Below are positions 11,450-22,568 of a stretch of 64,000 nucleotides of DNA, one piece after another. The notes under the pieces were generated by a model. The model was given only the letters and a program-made list of their open reading frames with translations. It was not told where the DNA came from and did not search any database. This DNA is from Nectonema munidae (Eukaryota > Nematomorpha > Nectonematoida > Nectonematidae). Position numbers and translations under genes: made by a program. The stretch covers positions 62,001 to 126,000 of the forward strand of contig JAUIRK010000278.1 in the NCBI GenBank assembly GCA_030549495.1. The letters run 5' to 3'. Numbering within the stretch: the stretch's first letter is position 1; each line of letters begins with the position of its first letter.

Positions 11450-14205
11450 TTTATAGTACCGGGCCTGCGCACCCTATTTATTTTGAGGGCTTGAGCCAAA
11501 TCCATCTTTTCTCTCAATATGGCCAGCAAATGTTAGCTGCCTTCTGTGTATTATATTTAAGAGTTCTCTTTTGGTTTCAACTATCCTTAGTACTTCTTCA
11601 TTTGTAATTTTTTGGGTCCAAGCTACCCTTATTAACCTTCTCCTTTCATTTCAAACGCTTCCAACTTTTTTGAGAGTTTTTGCTTATATTCCAGGTTTCG
11701 CATCGGTATGTGAGTCAGACCATATATAGCATTTGACCATTCTTTTTTTCATATTTAATGATAGTTTTGTATTTCTGAGCATTTTTTCAAACTTATTCAT
11801 CGCACTATTATCTATTGAAATTCTTCTTTTTATTTATTTGTCATTCCTACCATTGGAGGTGATTAAACTCCCTAAATATACAAACTGTTTCACTTGATCA
11901 ATTATTTTGTCGTTGACCTTCATTTCTATTTTTGGATTATTCTTTTTTTTAGTAACTATCATTGATTTTGTATTCCTGAAATCAATTCTTATTCCCATCT
12001 TTTCACTTTGTTTATTAACCTGTCGTATGAAGTGTTGAAGTTTATTCTTGTTGTCTGCAATTAATACAGTGTCATCTGCATACCTGATATTGTTAATGTT
12101 TTTTCCACCTATCTTTATACCTTCACCTTCTACGTTTCTCATCCCGACTTCAGCGTAAATATTAAACAGGTCTGTTGGAAGCACGCAACCTTGCCTGACT
12201 CCTCTCTTCACATCAATCCATGATGTCATCTCCTCCAACTTTCACTGCTACTTTTTCCATTTTATAAACATTTTGTTTCATCTTCAAGTCTTTACCATCT
12301 ATTCCAACGTTTTCTAAAATATTGAAAAGTTTTCTGTGATTCACTCTGTCAAACGCTTTCTCGTAATCAATGAAACATAAATAAACTTCTTTTTGAATTT
12401 CCATTACATTATCTATTATCCGGTTAAGAGTATATATTGCATTTATTGTTCCTGAGTCTTTAAGAAATCCAAACTGTTCTTCCTCTAATTCGAACCTTAT
12501 TTTATTTTTATCTATTATCCGGTTAAGAGTATATATTGCATTTATTGTTCCTGAGTCTTTAAGAAATCCAAACTGTTCTTCCTCTAATTCGAACCTTATT
12601 TTATTTTTTTATTCTTTCTGCTATTGCTTTCCATATAACTTTTGCAATATGATTTATTATACTTATGGTTCTGTGTTGCTCACATTTTAGAGTTCCTTCA
12701 ATCTTTGGTATCTTAATCATCAGAGTTCAAAACATTTGTTTTGGCATCCTTCCATCCTCATATATTTTATTCGCTATTTCGGTGATAATGTTTACTCCCT
12801 TCTCCCCCAATGCTTCAAGTACTTCTTTCGACAATCCGTCTGTTCCTACAGCTTTATTTCATTTCATATTTCTAAGAGATTTCTGAATCTCTTCTTTTAA
12901 GAACTTTGGTCCTTGTTTTTTGTTTCTATTACTTGATTATCATCATCGTATAATTCTTTTATATATTCTTCCCATCTACTTTTTATATTCTCATTTTCCA
13001 TTAAAATTTTACTATGTGTGTTCATTATAAAGTTGTTCCGATTTATTCTCATACATTTCTCTAGGATTCGTTTTTGAAAGTTCTTCAACCACTCGACATT
13101 CTTCATTCATCCACTTTTCTTTCGCTGCAATGCATTCTTTATGAATTTTTCTGTTGTACTCTTTGTATTTCACATCATCTTTATTTTTAACTTTTCTTCT
13201 TTCCTCCATTAAATTCAAAATTCCCTCAGTCATCCATGCTTTCTTGCCTTTCTTTTCCGTTACAGGGATTTCCTCAATCGATTGTTGAACAGCTTTTTGC
13301 AAATTGTCCCATTCACATTGCGGATCATTTTCTTTTCCATTCCTCATCATTGTGTTGTAACGGTTCAATGTTTTAGAAGCAAAGCTTTCTCGTATTTCAT
13401 GATTTATCTTTAGCATATCAAAATTTCTTTTTCGGTTTGTGACATGGTTTTTTCTTTAATATTATTCTTACATTTGAAGCTAGTAAGTTGTGATCACTAT
13501 TGCAGTCTGCTCCTGGGTAAGTTTTAACCTGTGTAACTGAGTTTTTGAACCTTTTATTGATTGTGATGTAATCTATCTGGTTCCTGGGCTTTCCCAAGTC
13601 CACAGCCTTCTTGGTTGATGTTTGAACCATGTATTTGTTATCACTTGTTGATATTTCGAACACCATTCTACCCACATGTCTCCTCCACCATTCCTTTTCC
13701 CTAGCCCATGTCGTCCTACAATATCTTCCTGCTTCCCATTTCCAACTTTTGCGTTCAAATCTCCCATTAGTATTGTTATTTCATGTTCTTTACAAAATTC
13801 TCTTGCTTTTGACATTTCTGTATAGAAGGTTTGAATTTCTTCTTCGTTTCTGTCTTCTGTTGGTGCATATACCTGAATTATATTTATATTCATTGGGTTT
13901 CCTTTTATTTTCATCAACAAAACTCTATCTGAAATTGGCCAATATCCAATTATACTATTATTTATACTACTTTGTATTATAATTCCAACCCCTTTTTCTC
14001 GTTTTTGTCTTCCAGAAAACAAAACTTTTCTCAATTCTTCTATAGTCAATTCTCCTGCTCCTGGCCATCTCATTTCACCTATCCCAAGTACTATATCAAT
14101 TTTAAGTCTTGACATTTCTTTTTCTAGATTTGCTAGTTTGCCACTTTGACAAAGTGTTCTAACATTCCATGTAGCTATTCTTAATGGTTTATTATGGTTT
14201 AAAAT
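11450..14205 (-). mobile_element. APE-type LINE retrotransposon, broken
   Basis: Read on the minus strand, the 5' part starts near 14200 with RIATWNVRTLCQSGKL and GIGEMRWPGAGE, the opening of an AP-like endonuclease. IIQVYAPTED, ILMGDLNAKVG and NQIDYITINKRFKNS with SDHNLLA follow. Then come a linker and reverse transcriptase blocks: CFIDYEKAFDRVNH (about 12350), GVRQGCVLPTDLFNIYAE (about 12190), the catalytic IRYADDTVLIAD (about 12085) and FVYLGSLITSNG. The tail reads SLNMKKRMVKCYIW and ends near RQLTFAGHIERKDG at about 11500. At least four frame changes or stops, and a 99-bp internal duplication, mean it is dead. Such EN-RT LINEs (RTE-like in style) are common in arthropods. The clade is inferred from wording only. 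Confidence 0.85.
12412..12609 (-). repeat. Two-copy 99-bp tandem duplication inside the LINE RT
   Basis: The segment starting TCTATTATCCGGTTAAGAG at 12412 is repeated at 12511 with no difference I can see over 99 bp. The period is 33 codons, so the duplication keeps frame. It lies upstream of the YADD block in the RT fingers/palm coding part. Confidence 0.85.
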
Positions 14206-17200
14206 GATATATTGTTAATAAAATGATGTTTTATAATAGTTAATTATACTCCTCAATCCTCATCACCTTACTTTTATGACTTTCTTTAGCTCTTGTTTCC
14301 GATGATGATCGAATTTGCTTCTAGAAAGGGAAATTTTATAGTGTGTATTTTCATAATGTATTGTTTCAGCCCCTTTGAGCCCCCCCCCTCCCAATTTTGG
14401 TTAGCGCGGGCTCTGTTATAGTATATACTTTTGAGCTTCGTTATAATGCTTCTTTAAAAAACTTTTCTTTCTCAATAATTCATTCAGATTCGTGACGGGC
14501 TATTTTCATTCCCCCTCTTTTTTCCTAAACTATTGAATATTTTTACAAAATCTCGCGTAAACCCACTAAATAATTGATTGTGAATCTGGTGGTGTCATTT
14601 ATTTTTCATGAAAATCATTCAAACCTGTCAAAAATCAATCTAACCTGTCAATCAATGCCAAATATATAAATTTGAAAATGTATTATAAATTCAACATTTT
14701 TTGGGTTAATATTGTCTTAATTAATTTAATAAACCTACTTTTGATTATTAATTCACCCAAATTTTTTTTACCTGTCAGTAAATTAGCAAACACTTTTTCT
14801 CATTATATTAAAATAAACTTATCCATACACAGCAAATCGAACATGCTCAATTTGATTCTGAAAATACTTTTGTCACTCAAGATTTAAATTGCGGTTACTG
14901 TTTAACTTTGCTTAATTTGTGGTCAGATATTTTTTCACAATTTTTGAATAATTTTTGTCTGATTTAGCAAATCGACCCTTCTCTATTTCATCTTGACATT
15001 ATCTTTGTCAATATATACGCATGTAATGAATGCTACATTTCAATGTGGTTAAAATGGTTGTTAATGCATATATACTTAGTTCAACACTATATTGACTTTT
15101 ATATATATTTCACAACCAATAAAATAATTTTCTTTCTTGCTATAATTATGATTTTATCCAAATCAAAAATAGGAATGGGACTAAATGTCTAATCAAAGCA
15201 ACCTGATATCATGTTATATAAAAGCTCATAAGATTAAAATTTTTAATTATCATTAAAAAATTCCCAATAATAAGTCTATAGATGGGTTATTAAAAGAAAT
15301 TATAATGTAATTTTTTCATAATTATTTATTTTAACGCGTTTAGTTGTGTACTTTATCTGTATTCAAAAAGTCGAAATCGAGTTAATGCTTTTGATAGAGG
15401 AGATTTAGGATTGTCCTTGACTTCATTGGAACCGGACATCAAGTTCAACGCTCACACCAAACAACATATTTTTTTGAATAAAATTTTTTACTTTTTTGGC
15501 GTAATAAAATTGGATTTTATAAAATTCAATTAATTTTTAATAGATAGTGAGAGTTTAAAATATATACGATATAAAATTAATTGAGTCAACAAATAAAAAA
15601 ATAGGGATTAAAAAGGGCTTACTTATTCCCATATTTTTCATAAATTAAACCACCTAAAATATAAAATTCCACGAAAAATTTTCAGTTCGAAAAGGGTCGA
15701 TAAGAGAAGAAATTAATACACAACGCCAATCGTTTTGATCTGTTTTATTCAGTTTCAATATATTTCGTGATAGATTTCTATATTATTTTTCAAATTCTGT
15801 GCTACTAGATTTTTATCTTCGTCATTACTCTAAACTTGATATGATTTTGATATTTTTAATCATTTATTTCGTTTCTTAGCGCCATTAAAAGGCTAATATT
15901 TTTTCTGCTTAGATTGTGAGGCAGCGCCTTATATAGTTTTATAATACGCTAGTTATTTTTCCATGTATCTTTTACTTCTTTGCTCAGTTATATATTTGAC
16001 AAGCCTATATTCATCAGAAGCGTAGCCAAATAACGGGCTGGGGTGCAGTGCAGAAAGCCGACCCTCTCCTCTTGATATGCCCCTGATGATGATGTCAAAA
16101 AATTCAATTATTTTAGTATCTATAAAAATTTTAAATCTATACTGATTTGAAAGAAGTTTTCACGTGCGAAGCAAAGATCATCTTTACACGCTTTCTTGGA
16201 TCTGCCTTATGCTGCTTACTCAATTAAAAAATATAATGCATTTTTTGACCTTGCCTGTTATAAATTTAAAGCTGGCTGCACATTTGGTAGCAACACACAA
16301 ACTTGGTCAGCCTGTAAGAAAAAGGTTGCTTTTTTCTTCCAAGTCCAAAACTAGATCCTTAAAAATAAGCGCAAGTAATTAGTAATGTTAACTAAGCATT
16401 CTTATTAGTGATGAACCGATCTCAAATTTTTGCTGATTCCTACCTTGTAAAATGTCGATGCTAACAAATTTAAATGCAATCAATACATTTTAAATGGCAA
16501 TCATTATTTTTTACTTTCTCTTAGCTTAAATAATTATCTACTTCATTTTTTATGTTTATGTTTTTATTTTTTCCACAAATGCAAATGAAAAATAATCAAT
16601 AAGTTTAACGATTTCTGTGATAAAAAATATTCGCAAAGTGAGACAAAATTATTGATAAATGTGGCATTTGTAATCAAATTATTATATTCAGGGAAAAAGC
16701 ACAGATAAAGAAAACTTGTGAAAGATGTAGAATGAAAATTTATATTTACTGTTAAACTTTTTTTCGAAGAGAATCATTCCATGTACACATATTAGACATA
16801 TATGATTGATTTTGAAACTGTTTGCAAGCAAGGCTGCAAACTTGTCTATTTTATTTTAAATGAAAACAAATATGAAACAAAATCCGCAAAAGTTTACCGA
16901 TGCAGAGATATCGATTTAGTAAAAAAAAGGCCAATTGATCCAATGTCGATTTGATTCTATACATTTCATCACATCGTTTTTGTACTATCATACATTGTAT
17001 GTGATTGCTCTTACCACAAATTTGATAATATTGGGACGATAACGTCGCTTCAAAATATAATAAATCCAAGAGCTATTTGTATATGATTCCTTAAAATTAA
17101 ATTTTTATCTACCATATTTACTTGGCTTATTACTTTTATTGAAGGCTGTTGATTTAACTTATTTCATGCAAAATTGAAGTATTTACTGATTTCTCATTTC

Positions 17201-17306
17201 CTCAAAAAGAATGATAGAATAGTCTTGATATGGAATTTTTTGAATTTTCATTTGTAAGTTGCGAACCTAACACTAGAAAAGGCATTTTGTCGCATGAAAC
17301 ACCTAA
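14206..17306. other. AT-rich DNA without recognised genes
   Basis: A C9 run lies at about 14381-14389, followed by GCGCGGGCTCTGTTATA, wording that recurs near 21770 and in the palindromic MITE at 20685. At 16025 AGCGTAGCCAAATAACGGG resembles a hAT/MITE end of the kind seen at 27716. Small open frames at 14672-14887 and 16164-16382 have no family features. A frame at about 16820-16960 loosely suggests a zinc finger but is not convincing. Confidence 0.4.
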
Positions 17307-17314
17307 CCTTTTTC

Positions 17315-17398
17315 GGTAATGTTGCACTATCCGTGCATCGATAAAAAGCAATTGCATAGGAAAGACGTTTATCGATGGACGGATAGTGCAACATTACC
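17315..17398. mobile_element. 84-bp palindromic MITE with 8-bp target-site duplication
   Basis: Arms of 31 bp, GGTAATGTTGCACTATCCGT at the left and its complement at the right, pair with one mismatch around a 22-nt loop. Identical 8-bp flanks CCTTTTTC (17307-17314 and 17399-17406) mark a target-site duplication. Eight bp suits hAT or Merlin, and a GG terminus would suit Merlin, of which a transposase fossil lies at 57.9 kb. The length and stem would also pass for a microRNA precursor, but the TSD favours a MITE. Confidence 0.85.
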
Positions 17399-17409
17399 CC
17401 TTTTTCGAA

Positions 17410-18815
17410 AACATTTTTTTAGTTTAAGTTAACTTTAACAAAATTTTGTGCATTAAGATAATTCAATCTTTTGCCTCGATGGAATACCCAGATTCCCTGA
17501 AATGAAGTCTGAAAAGCAAATTCTTTAGATTTGTTTTACTCAAAATTCATAAGAAGTTTATTGAACATAATAAATACAATGAAAAATTCAAATTGAAGCT
17601 TGAAAAAAGTGAAATATCAAGGTTGAGAAATCGGGCTTAAAGGATTTTGTAATAGTATAGCTGAAAGAATGACACTATTGGAATATTTCGCCTCCCATGA
17701 TTCCTTCTCAACCAACCTATTTGAAATAACAAAAATCTAAGATCAATGTCACAGCTCAATGCTCGCCTTTAAAAAATCATCAAAAACTGTTTGAGTTGCA
17801 CTGAAATGTGAGCTAAATTTGCTTGTGGACTGATTTTTAAAGACAGCACAAAAATCGAAGAAACAAAAAGTGTGTAGATTAAATGAATGAAGTACTAATT
17901 GAGAAACAGAAAGGATTTCGAATTTTCAAGCCAGATGTGAATGTAAATTTTGGTGGACCAAAAATTAGTACGAAAGGTCTTATAGGCAATTGATGATAAT
18001 TGGAAGGTGTATCGAAACGTTTTATTTTTCCTTTCGAGGCTTTGATCGCACGATGGCCAAGATTTGTACGAGAGCGATTTCTATAATGCAAATTACAATT
18101 CCGATTCTTTTTGCTTTGAATGATTTACTTTCATTTCTGACGAATTATTTTCCACGCATGCAGTATTCATTCAGCAGCATGCAAGTTTAGCCGAGACAAG
18201 TACTAAATTTTAAAGAGGTTGTAAAGTTAAATTCCACAATATACGATTTTCTATAGGACGCTCGTACACATATTAGGTCAAAAATGTTTGGGCACTAGAC
18301 CGCCCCTCTTTCTACTTTCAGCCCCCCCCCCCCCTGTAAAATTTTAGGTCCTCGGCCCTCGTTAAATAGTGTCAAATGAAAAAAACATGCTTTAAAATTT
18401 GGCATAATTTTGCGAATCATGCGTTTCATACATAGTGTTTCAAAACTTAGAAGTTGCAAAAGACAGGAAATATAACGCATACGAAATAGCGGAAGAGGGA
18501 GCTTTAAGCAATGAAGATAAAACAATAACTGTCATTATCAATCGATCTAAGAATTTGGGGAATGCAACCAAGTTAGATGCAAACCTCCGTCAGACATTCG
18601 AGAGCACTCATGTCCACTTTGTCAGAAAAATTAATTTGACAAATGTGATTTTAAGTTTTGTTTTTTTTCTATTATAGCAAGCACGGCTGCCAATTTGGAT
18701 TATTTAAATCTAAATTTAGATTAAAAAAAATTAGTTTTAGATTTCAGATTTTTTTAGGTTTTTTTTAAAGGCAGAAAGTCATTTTATGGCTATTGAAATG
18801 AAACAAAAGACTTAC
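17410..18815. other. AT-rich DNA; a C13-type run; unrecognised coding-like bit
   Basis: A C-rich run lies at 18321-18334. A plus frame at about 18435-18620 has balanced composition and reads AKDRKYNAYEIAEEG, but I cannot place it. It may be an upstream shred of the hAT remnant that follows. Confidence 0.35.
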
Positions 18816-18819
18816 TTAA

Positions 18820-18950
18820 CCCATTTAGGACCAATGTTCCTATTTTGGAACATAAGTAATTTCATCTTCGTCTGCTTTTTTCAATGACTTTGAATATAAA
18901 TCGTCTGCGTTTTTTTTAGATATCGTCTGCTTTGTTTGGTCTTAAATGGG
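18820..18950 (+). mobile_element. TTAA MITE copy A
   Basis: About 131 bp between TTAA at 18816-18819 and 18951-18954. It has inverted ends CCCATTTA.GACCAA and TTGGTCTTAAATGGG, an internal ATGTTCC/GGAACAT hairpin and three TCGTCTGC motifs. TTAA duplication plus a CCC terminus is the piggyBac signature. Confidence 0.9.
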
Positions 18951-18954
18951 TTAA

Positions 18955-19423
18955 TACTACTCAAGAAAAACAGATAAGGATACTATGTCGTCATTTTTTG
19001 TTTTACCTACTGCTTCAATTAAAAACAAATGCTCCCAGAAAATATTATTGTGTTGGAAATTATCTCATACTTTTTGAATTATATGCTTCAACCTGTAAAA
19101 GATGCTTAACAAAATTACACTTATTGATTGGCAGAACAAACAAAGATAGAAAAGTTTTGGAAAGAGATAGGGGAATACAAAGACGCTTTGGGTTCTAACA
19201 CTTTTTATGAACCTTATAACTGCGCTATATCAGTTTTAATATTACGACATTCAAATTCAGAAATTGAAAGAGTGTTTAGTATGATGAACCATGTAAAACC
19301 CAATCAGTCTACAACTTTTGAATGCCATTTTAACAATAAAATTTGGTCTATTACGTTTGGATAAATCGTGCTCTACTTTTCAACTACCTGCTAATGTATT
19401 AAAAGATATTGGTACATTAAGTT
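18955..19423 (+). mobile_element. hAT transposase C-terminal remnant
   Basis: The frame from about 19128 reads AEQTKIEKFWKEIGEYKD, then VLILRHSNSEIERVFSMMN, the hAT C-terminal dimerisation (hATC) core: an LP/RHSN.E.ERVFS motif after a W. After a frame change near 19315 it continues LRLDKSCSTFQLP. Only the last ~100 codons remain. The piece is bracketed exactly by MITE copies A and B. Confidence 0.75.
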
Positions 19424-19427
19424 ATAA

Positions 19428-19554
19428 CCCATTTACGACTAATGTTTCTATTTTGGAACATAAGTAATTTCATCTTCGTCTGCTTTTTTCAATGACTTTG
19501 AATATAAATCGTCTGCGTTTTTTTAGATGTCTGTTTTGCTTGGTCTTAAATGGG
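19428..19554 (+). mobile_element. TTAA MITE copy B
   Basis: Same family as copy A. The left flank is ATAA (a decayed TTAA) and the right flank is TTAA at 19555-19558. It has lost a few bases at the third TCGTCTGC motif. Confidence 0.88.
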
Positions 19555-19559
19555 TTAAA

Positions 19560-20684
19560 GTTGAGTATTGTTTGTGACCTTCGCACCGATCCTTTCTTAT
19601 ATCGTGGTCCCACCCCAAATCTACCTGGACTTTCCATTCCACTAAACGCATAATACCGGCCCTCGTTTCTGCATAACTATATCTTGATATCTATAATTTT
19701 ACAAGAGTATATATTTAAAATATATAAATACAGCTGAGTGTACGATACAATCCTAACGCGAATGCTCCCAATCTGGAAAACAATCCTAATGCCTAGTGAT
19801 AGCTTGATTGCCAACAAGGTTGCATCGGGTCGCTAGAGCACTACCTAATCGTAAAAATCTTTGAATTCTTGAGAGGAAGAAAACCAGGATAAAAGAACAT
19901 ATGGGCACATTAGCAGCATACAGAACTTATGATTCCTGGTTAGTTCTTCTAGCAAAAATGATACAAGTGAAGAAGAAAATCTTGAGGAAATATTTGAAAT
20001 TAAAAAAAATTATTCTCTTAAATTGCTTTGTTTCATGAATTTCTGTTATTTTAGATTTTTTTTATTTCAGATTATTTTCACTAAAAATAGTTGTCCGAGC
20101 AACTATGAGTAAGGAGTATATTTTCTACATATACTTATTTATATACTTGCGTATCATGCGACTGTCTCAGGTTGCAAAATACGGGCATTATAATTTCGTT
20201 GTGTGTAATTTTCGCCATTCGGTAAACTAATAGGATGCTTGTGAATTAACCCTAATGATTCCACAACTGTAACTAAACTTTTGACTAGCGTACTATGGTA
20301 CAATCGTTATAAACACTCAAAAAGAATACTTTGCTGCCTTTCGATATGAGATAGGGATTCTTAGCTGAAAGAGATCTGTATATTTTTCAGCCAAAAAACC
20401 TTACACTTATCCTAAGACTAACTCTTATCCAAACCTCAACCCTATTTTAAGCATTACAATTCCCGTCATTTTGGTTTCGAACGTTTTCACCAACACCAAA
20501 GATAACTGTTTGTACACTGAAAAGTTGGCACGATATATAAATTAAAGTCGCCAATGAGCAATGTTTGTTCTGATTCGTTGATTTGTCGTGGGGAAAAAAG
20601 TATTATTTAGTTTGAACAATTTTCGCCATTTATTGTGTTCATAATTTTATTAATTTATATCTGATTTTGTGAATCATGGCAACA
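19560..20684. other. Intergenic DNA, no gene
   Basis: A less AT-rich patch at 19570-19660 (ATCGTGGTCCCACCCC and on) looks like a transposon terminus but has no partner. No coding texture was seen. Confidence 0.4.
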
Positions 20685-20767
20685 CAGTAGATCTTTTATA
20701 ACACAGATCACGGGCTCCAAGTCACGAACCCGAGTTATAAATGGTACGCGCTATAACGGATCTACTG
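20685..20767. mobile_element. 83-bp palindromic MITE with CAACA flanks
   Basis: It begins CAGTAGATC and ends GATCTACTG, with TTATAAC/GTTATA elements inside both arms, and is flanked by CAACA on each side (20680-20684, 20768-20772). Related wording near 14404 and 21770 suggests more decayed copies. Confidence 0.65.
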
Positions 20768-20894
20768 CAACACGTGCTATAATTTCAGCCTGCATCTTTT
20801 ACCAAGGTATGCTTTATTCGACAACACACGCACACACACAATGAAATGAGAAATACAACACCAGTGTACCTAGAAATGGAAATCGCCTGCTTAA

Positions 20895-21600
20895 CGCTAG
20901 AACGCCCAGGACAATTTATCACCATCCTTCAACGCCCGTTAGAGTCAAAATGACCCTTTTAAAAAACTAAAATATTTTTATAATGTTTTCAGTTTTTGAT
21001 TAATAACTAAACATATGTATGATAATAAATAAAATAATAATTTAGAATTTTATGTGTTCTTATAATAACATTTTATATATTAAAACGTGTATCAACTATA
21101 TTTAAAATAAATAATATATCAAAAATTTTATTAAAATGCGCTATAATTTTTGAATGAAATTTTTATTGATCACAAAAGTTAAAAAATGTTTATATACCCA
21201 CTTAGAACAAATAAACTTCTTCACACACTATTTTTTCACATTTGTTACACTTTATATTTGATTTATTTGCATTACAATGCGTTTTTATTTGACAATTTCT
21301 TCTTTTCCCATCTTCACTTGTACTTGATCGGAGTTCTTCAGTGTTATCTTTCTCTCTTTTAGATGAAATATACGCGTCAACTAATTCTTCTGCCAACTTC
21401 TGTATGCAATCTCTTCTTGCAATTTTAGATATACGAGTTTCCCTATAAAGTATTGTTGCGTTTATTGCTGTCAGATCAAGCAAATCATAAAAAGTGTGTC
21501 TGGCTGCCTTCTTGAAGCTGCATTTTCTTGCCATTTGATCTAATACATCCACACCGTATTTTGTATTATTGTAAAAATTAATTGTAATCGAACAATTTAA
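20895..21600 (-). mobile_element. piggyBac transposase 3' remnant (lineage B)
   Basis: The minus frame reads NTKYGVDVLDQMARKCSF (third catalytic Asp region in GVDVLDQ), then DLLDLTAINATILYRE, SKIARRDCIQKLAEELV, KRRNCQIK and CNKCEKIVCEEVYLF (start of the Cys-rich C-terminal finger). The left end shows TTAA at 20891-20894 followed by CGCTAGAACGCC, with AGAGTCAAAATGACCC at about 20943. Everything upstream of the third Asp is lost. The end resembles the right end of the remnant at 58650-60590. Confidence 0.82.
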
Positions 21601-21604
21601 AGAC

Positions 21605-22479
21605 GCTAAATTTTATGACATCTTAAAATCCCATATTTATGTATATGGTAATCTGTCACGCCCCTTTAGACTTTTAGTCTCCCCGGTGGTCTTGCCAGAC
21701 CACTGATATTTATTTAATGAAGTTAAAAAAATCTCCCTTTGCAGCTCCCCCTAAAAGTTTTGTTTAACGCGGGCTCTGTTTACAATGCATTTTTTACTTA
21801 AGTTCCAGCATGATTTAAGCTTCAATAATATATTTTAAACTTTGTCGTTCTTCAAATATGCTTATTAGTTATACTCAGCCTCTTTGCTTATTCAACCTTT
21901 GGAGAGCCTTTTTCATTTTGAGCAATCGGAATGAGAGAATCGAAAAGGGCAGTAAATTTTGTCAATATGATTCTTACTTCGTTACTTGAAAACACGATTT
22001 TTTGGGATATGATTTATCTTCCAATCACTATTTTGATTTATTTTTTTGGACGCTTTTTTAGTCCAATGCATTACAACTTAACAAAGTTTGCGCTTCATTT
22101 CATTTCGTAATACACACTTTTTTGCATATAGGATAGAAAAGAGGATAAAGAGAATGAACTATAATGGAAAAAGAAATTGATTTTTTTAATGTTTTTTATA
22201 ATTTTTTTGATATTACTTAATCAAAAACCTAAAGTCCAAAAAATATTAATTATTTAAAATCAGTTTATTGTTTCCCATGTCATTTCATTTTCAGTTGATA
22301 TGACTTGAATGTATATATGATTTCCCACATGATCCAATTTTTCAGTGATATGAATGAAATATTTATGCTTCTATGTCTGATTTTTGTGCTAAAATTGCGA
22401 GTGTCTTGCAAATGAGCATAATTTTTTCCATAAAAGACGCATGCTTGCTATATTTAAGAATTTACACTATTTCTCTTTC
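21605..22479. other. Upstream region of BTBD9
   Basis: A patch at 21655-21790 (CACGCCCCTTTAGAC, then GCGCGGGCTCTG-like wording) is repeat debris. The rest is AT-rich. No promoter was assigned. Confidence 0.4.
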
Positions 22480-22481
22480 AG
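22471..22481 (+). other. 3' splice site before BTBD9 start codon
   Basis: TTCTCTTTCAG follows a T-rich tract and precedes GCGTGTATAG. It lies 87 bases before the ATG and suggests an intron in the 5' leader. Confidence 0.5.
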
Positions 22482-22568
22482 GCGTGTATAGATTGGCTTG
22501 AATCAGCTAATGTGTTTTGATATCATCTAAGTTTGAGAAGTCGCTCCATTCATTCCACCTGCGTTCTC

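Noticed and set aside
13629-13982. 117-residue plus-strand frame
   Set aside because: It lies opposite the LINE endonuclease coding strand.
16851-17069. FLYWCH-like zinc finger
   Set aside because: A few residues on the plus strand recall the domain, but the Cys/His set is incomplete and stops intervene.
17315-17398. microRNA gene
   Set aside because: The hairpin would fold well, but exact 8-bp flanking duplications make a MITE the simpler call. Kept only as a possibility in the findings.
18435-18677. Independent small gene
   Set aside because: No start context, no recognised domain, and it lies just before a hAT remnant and MITEs.
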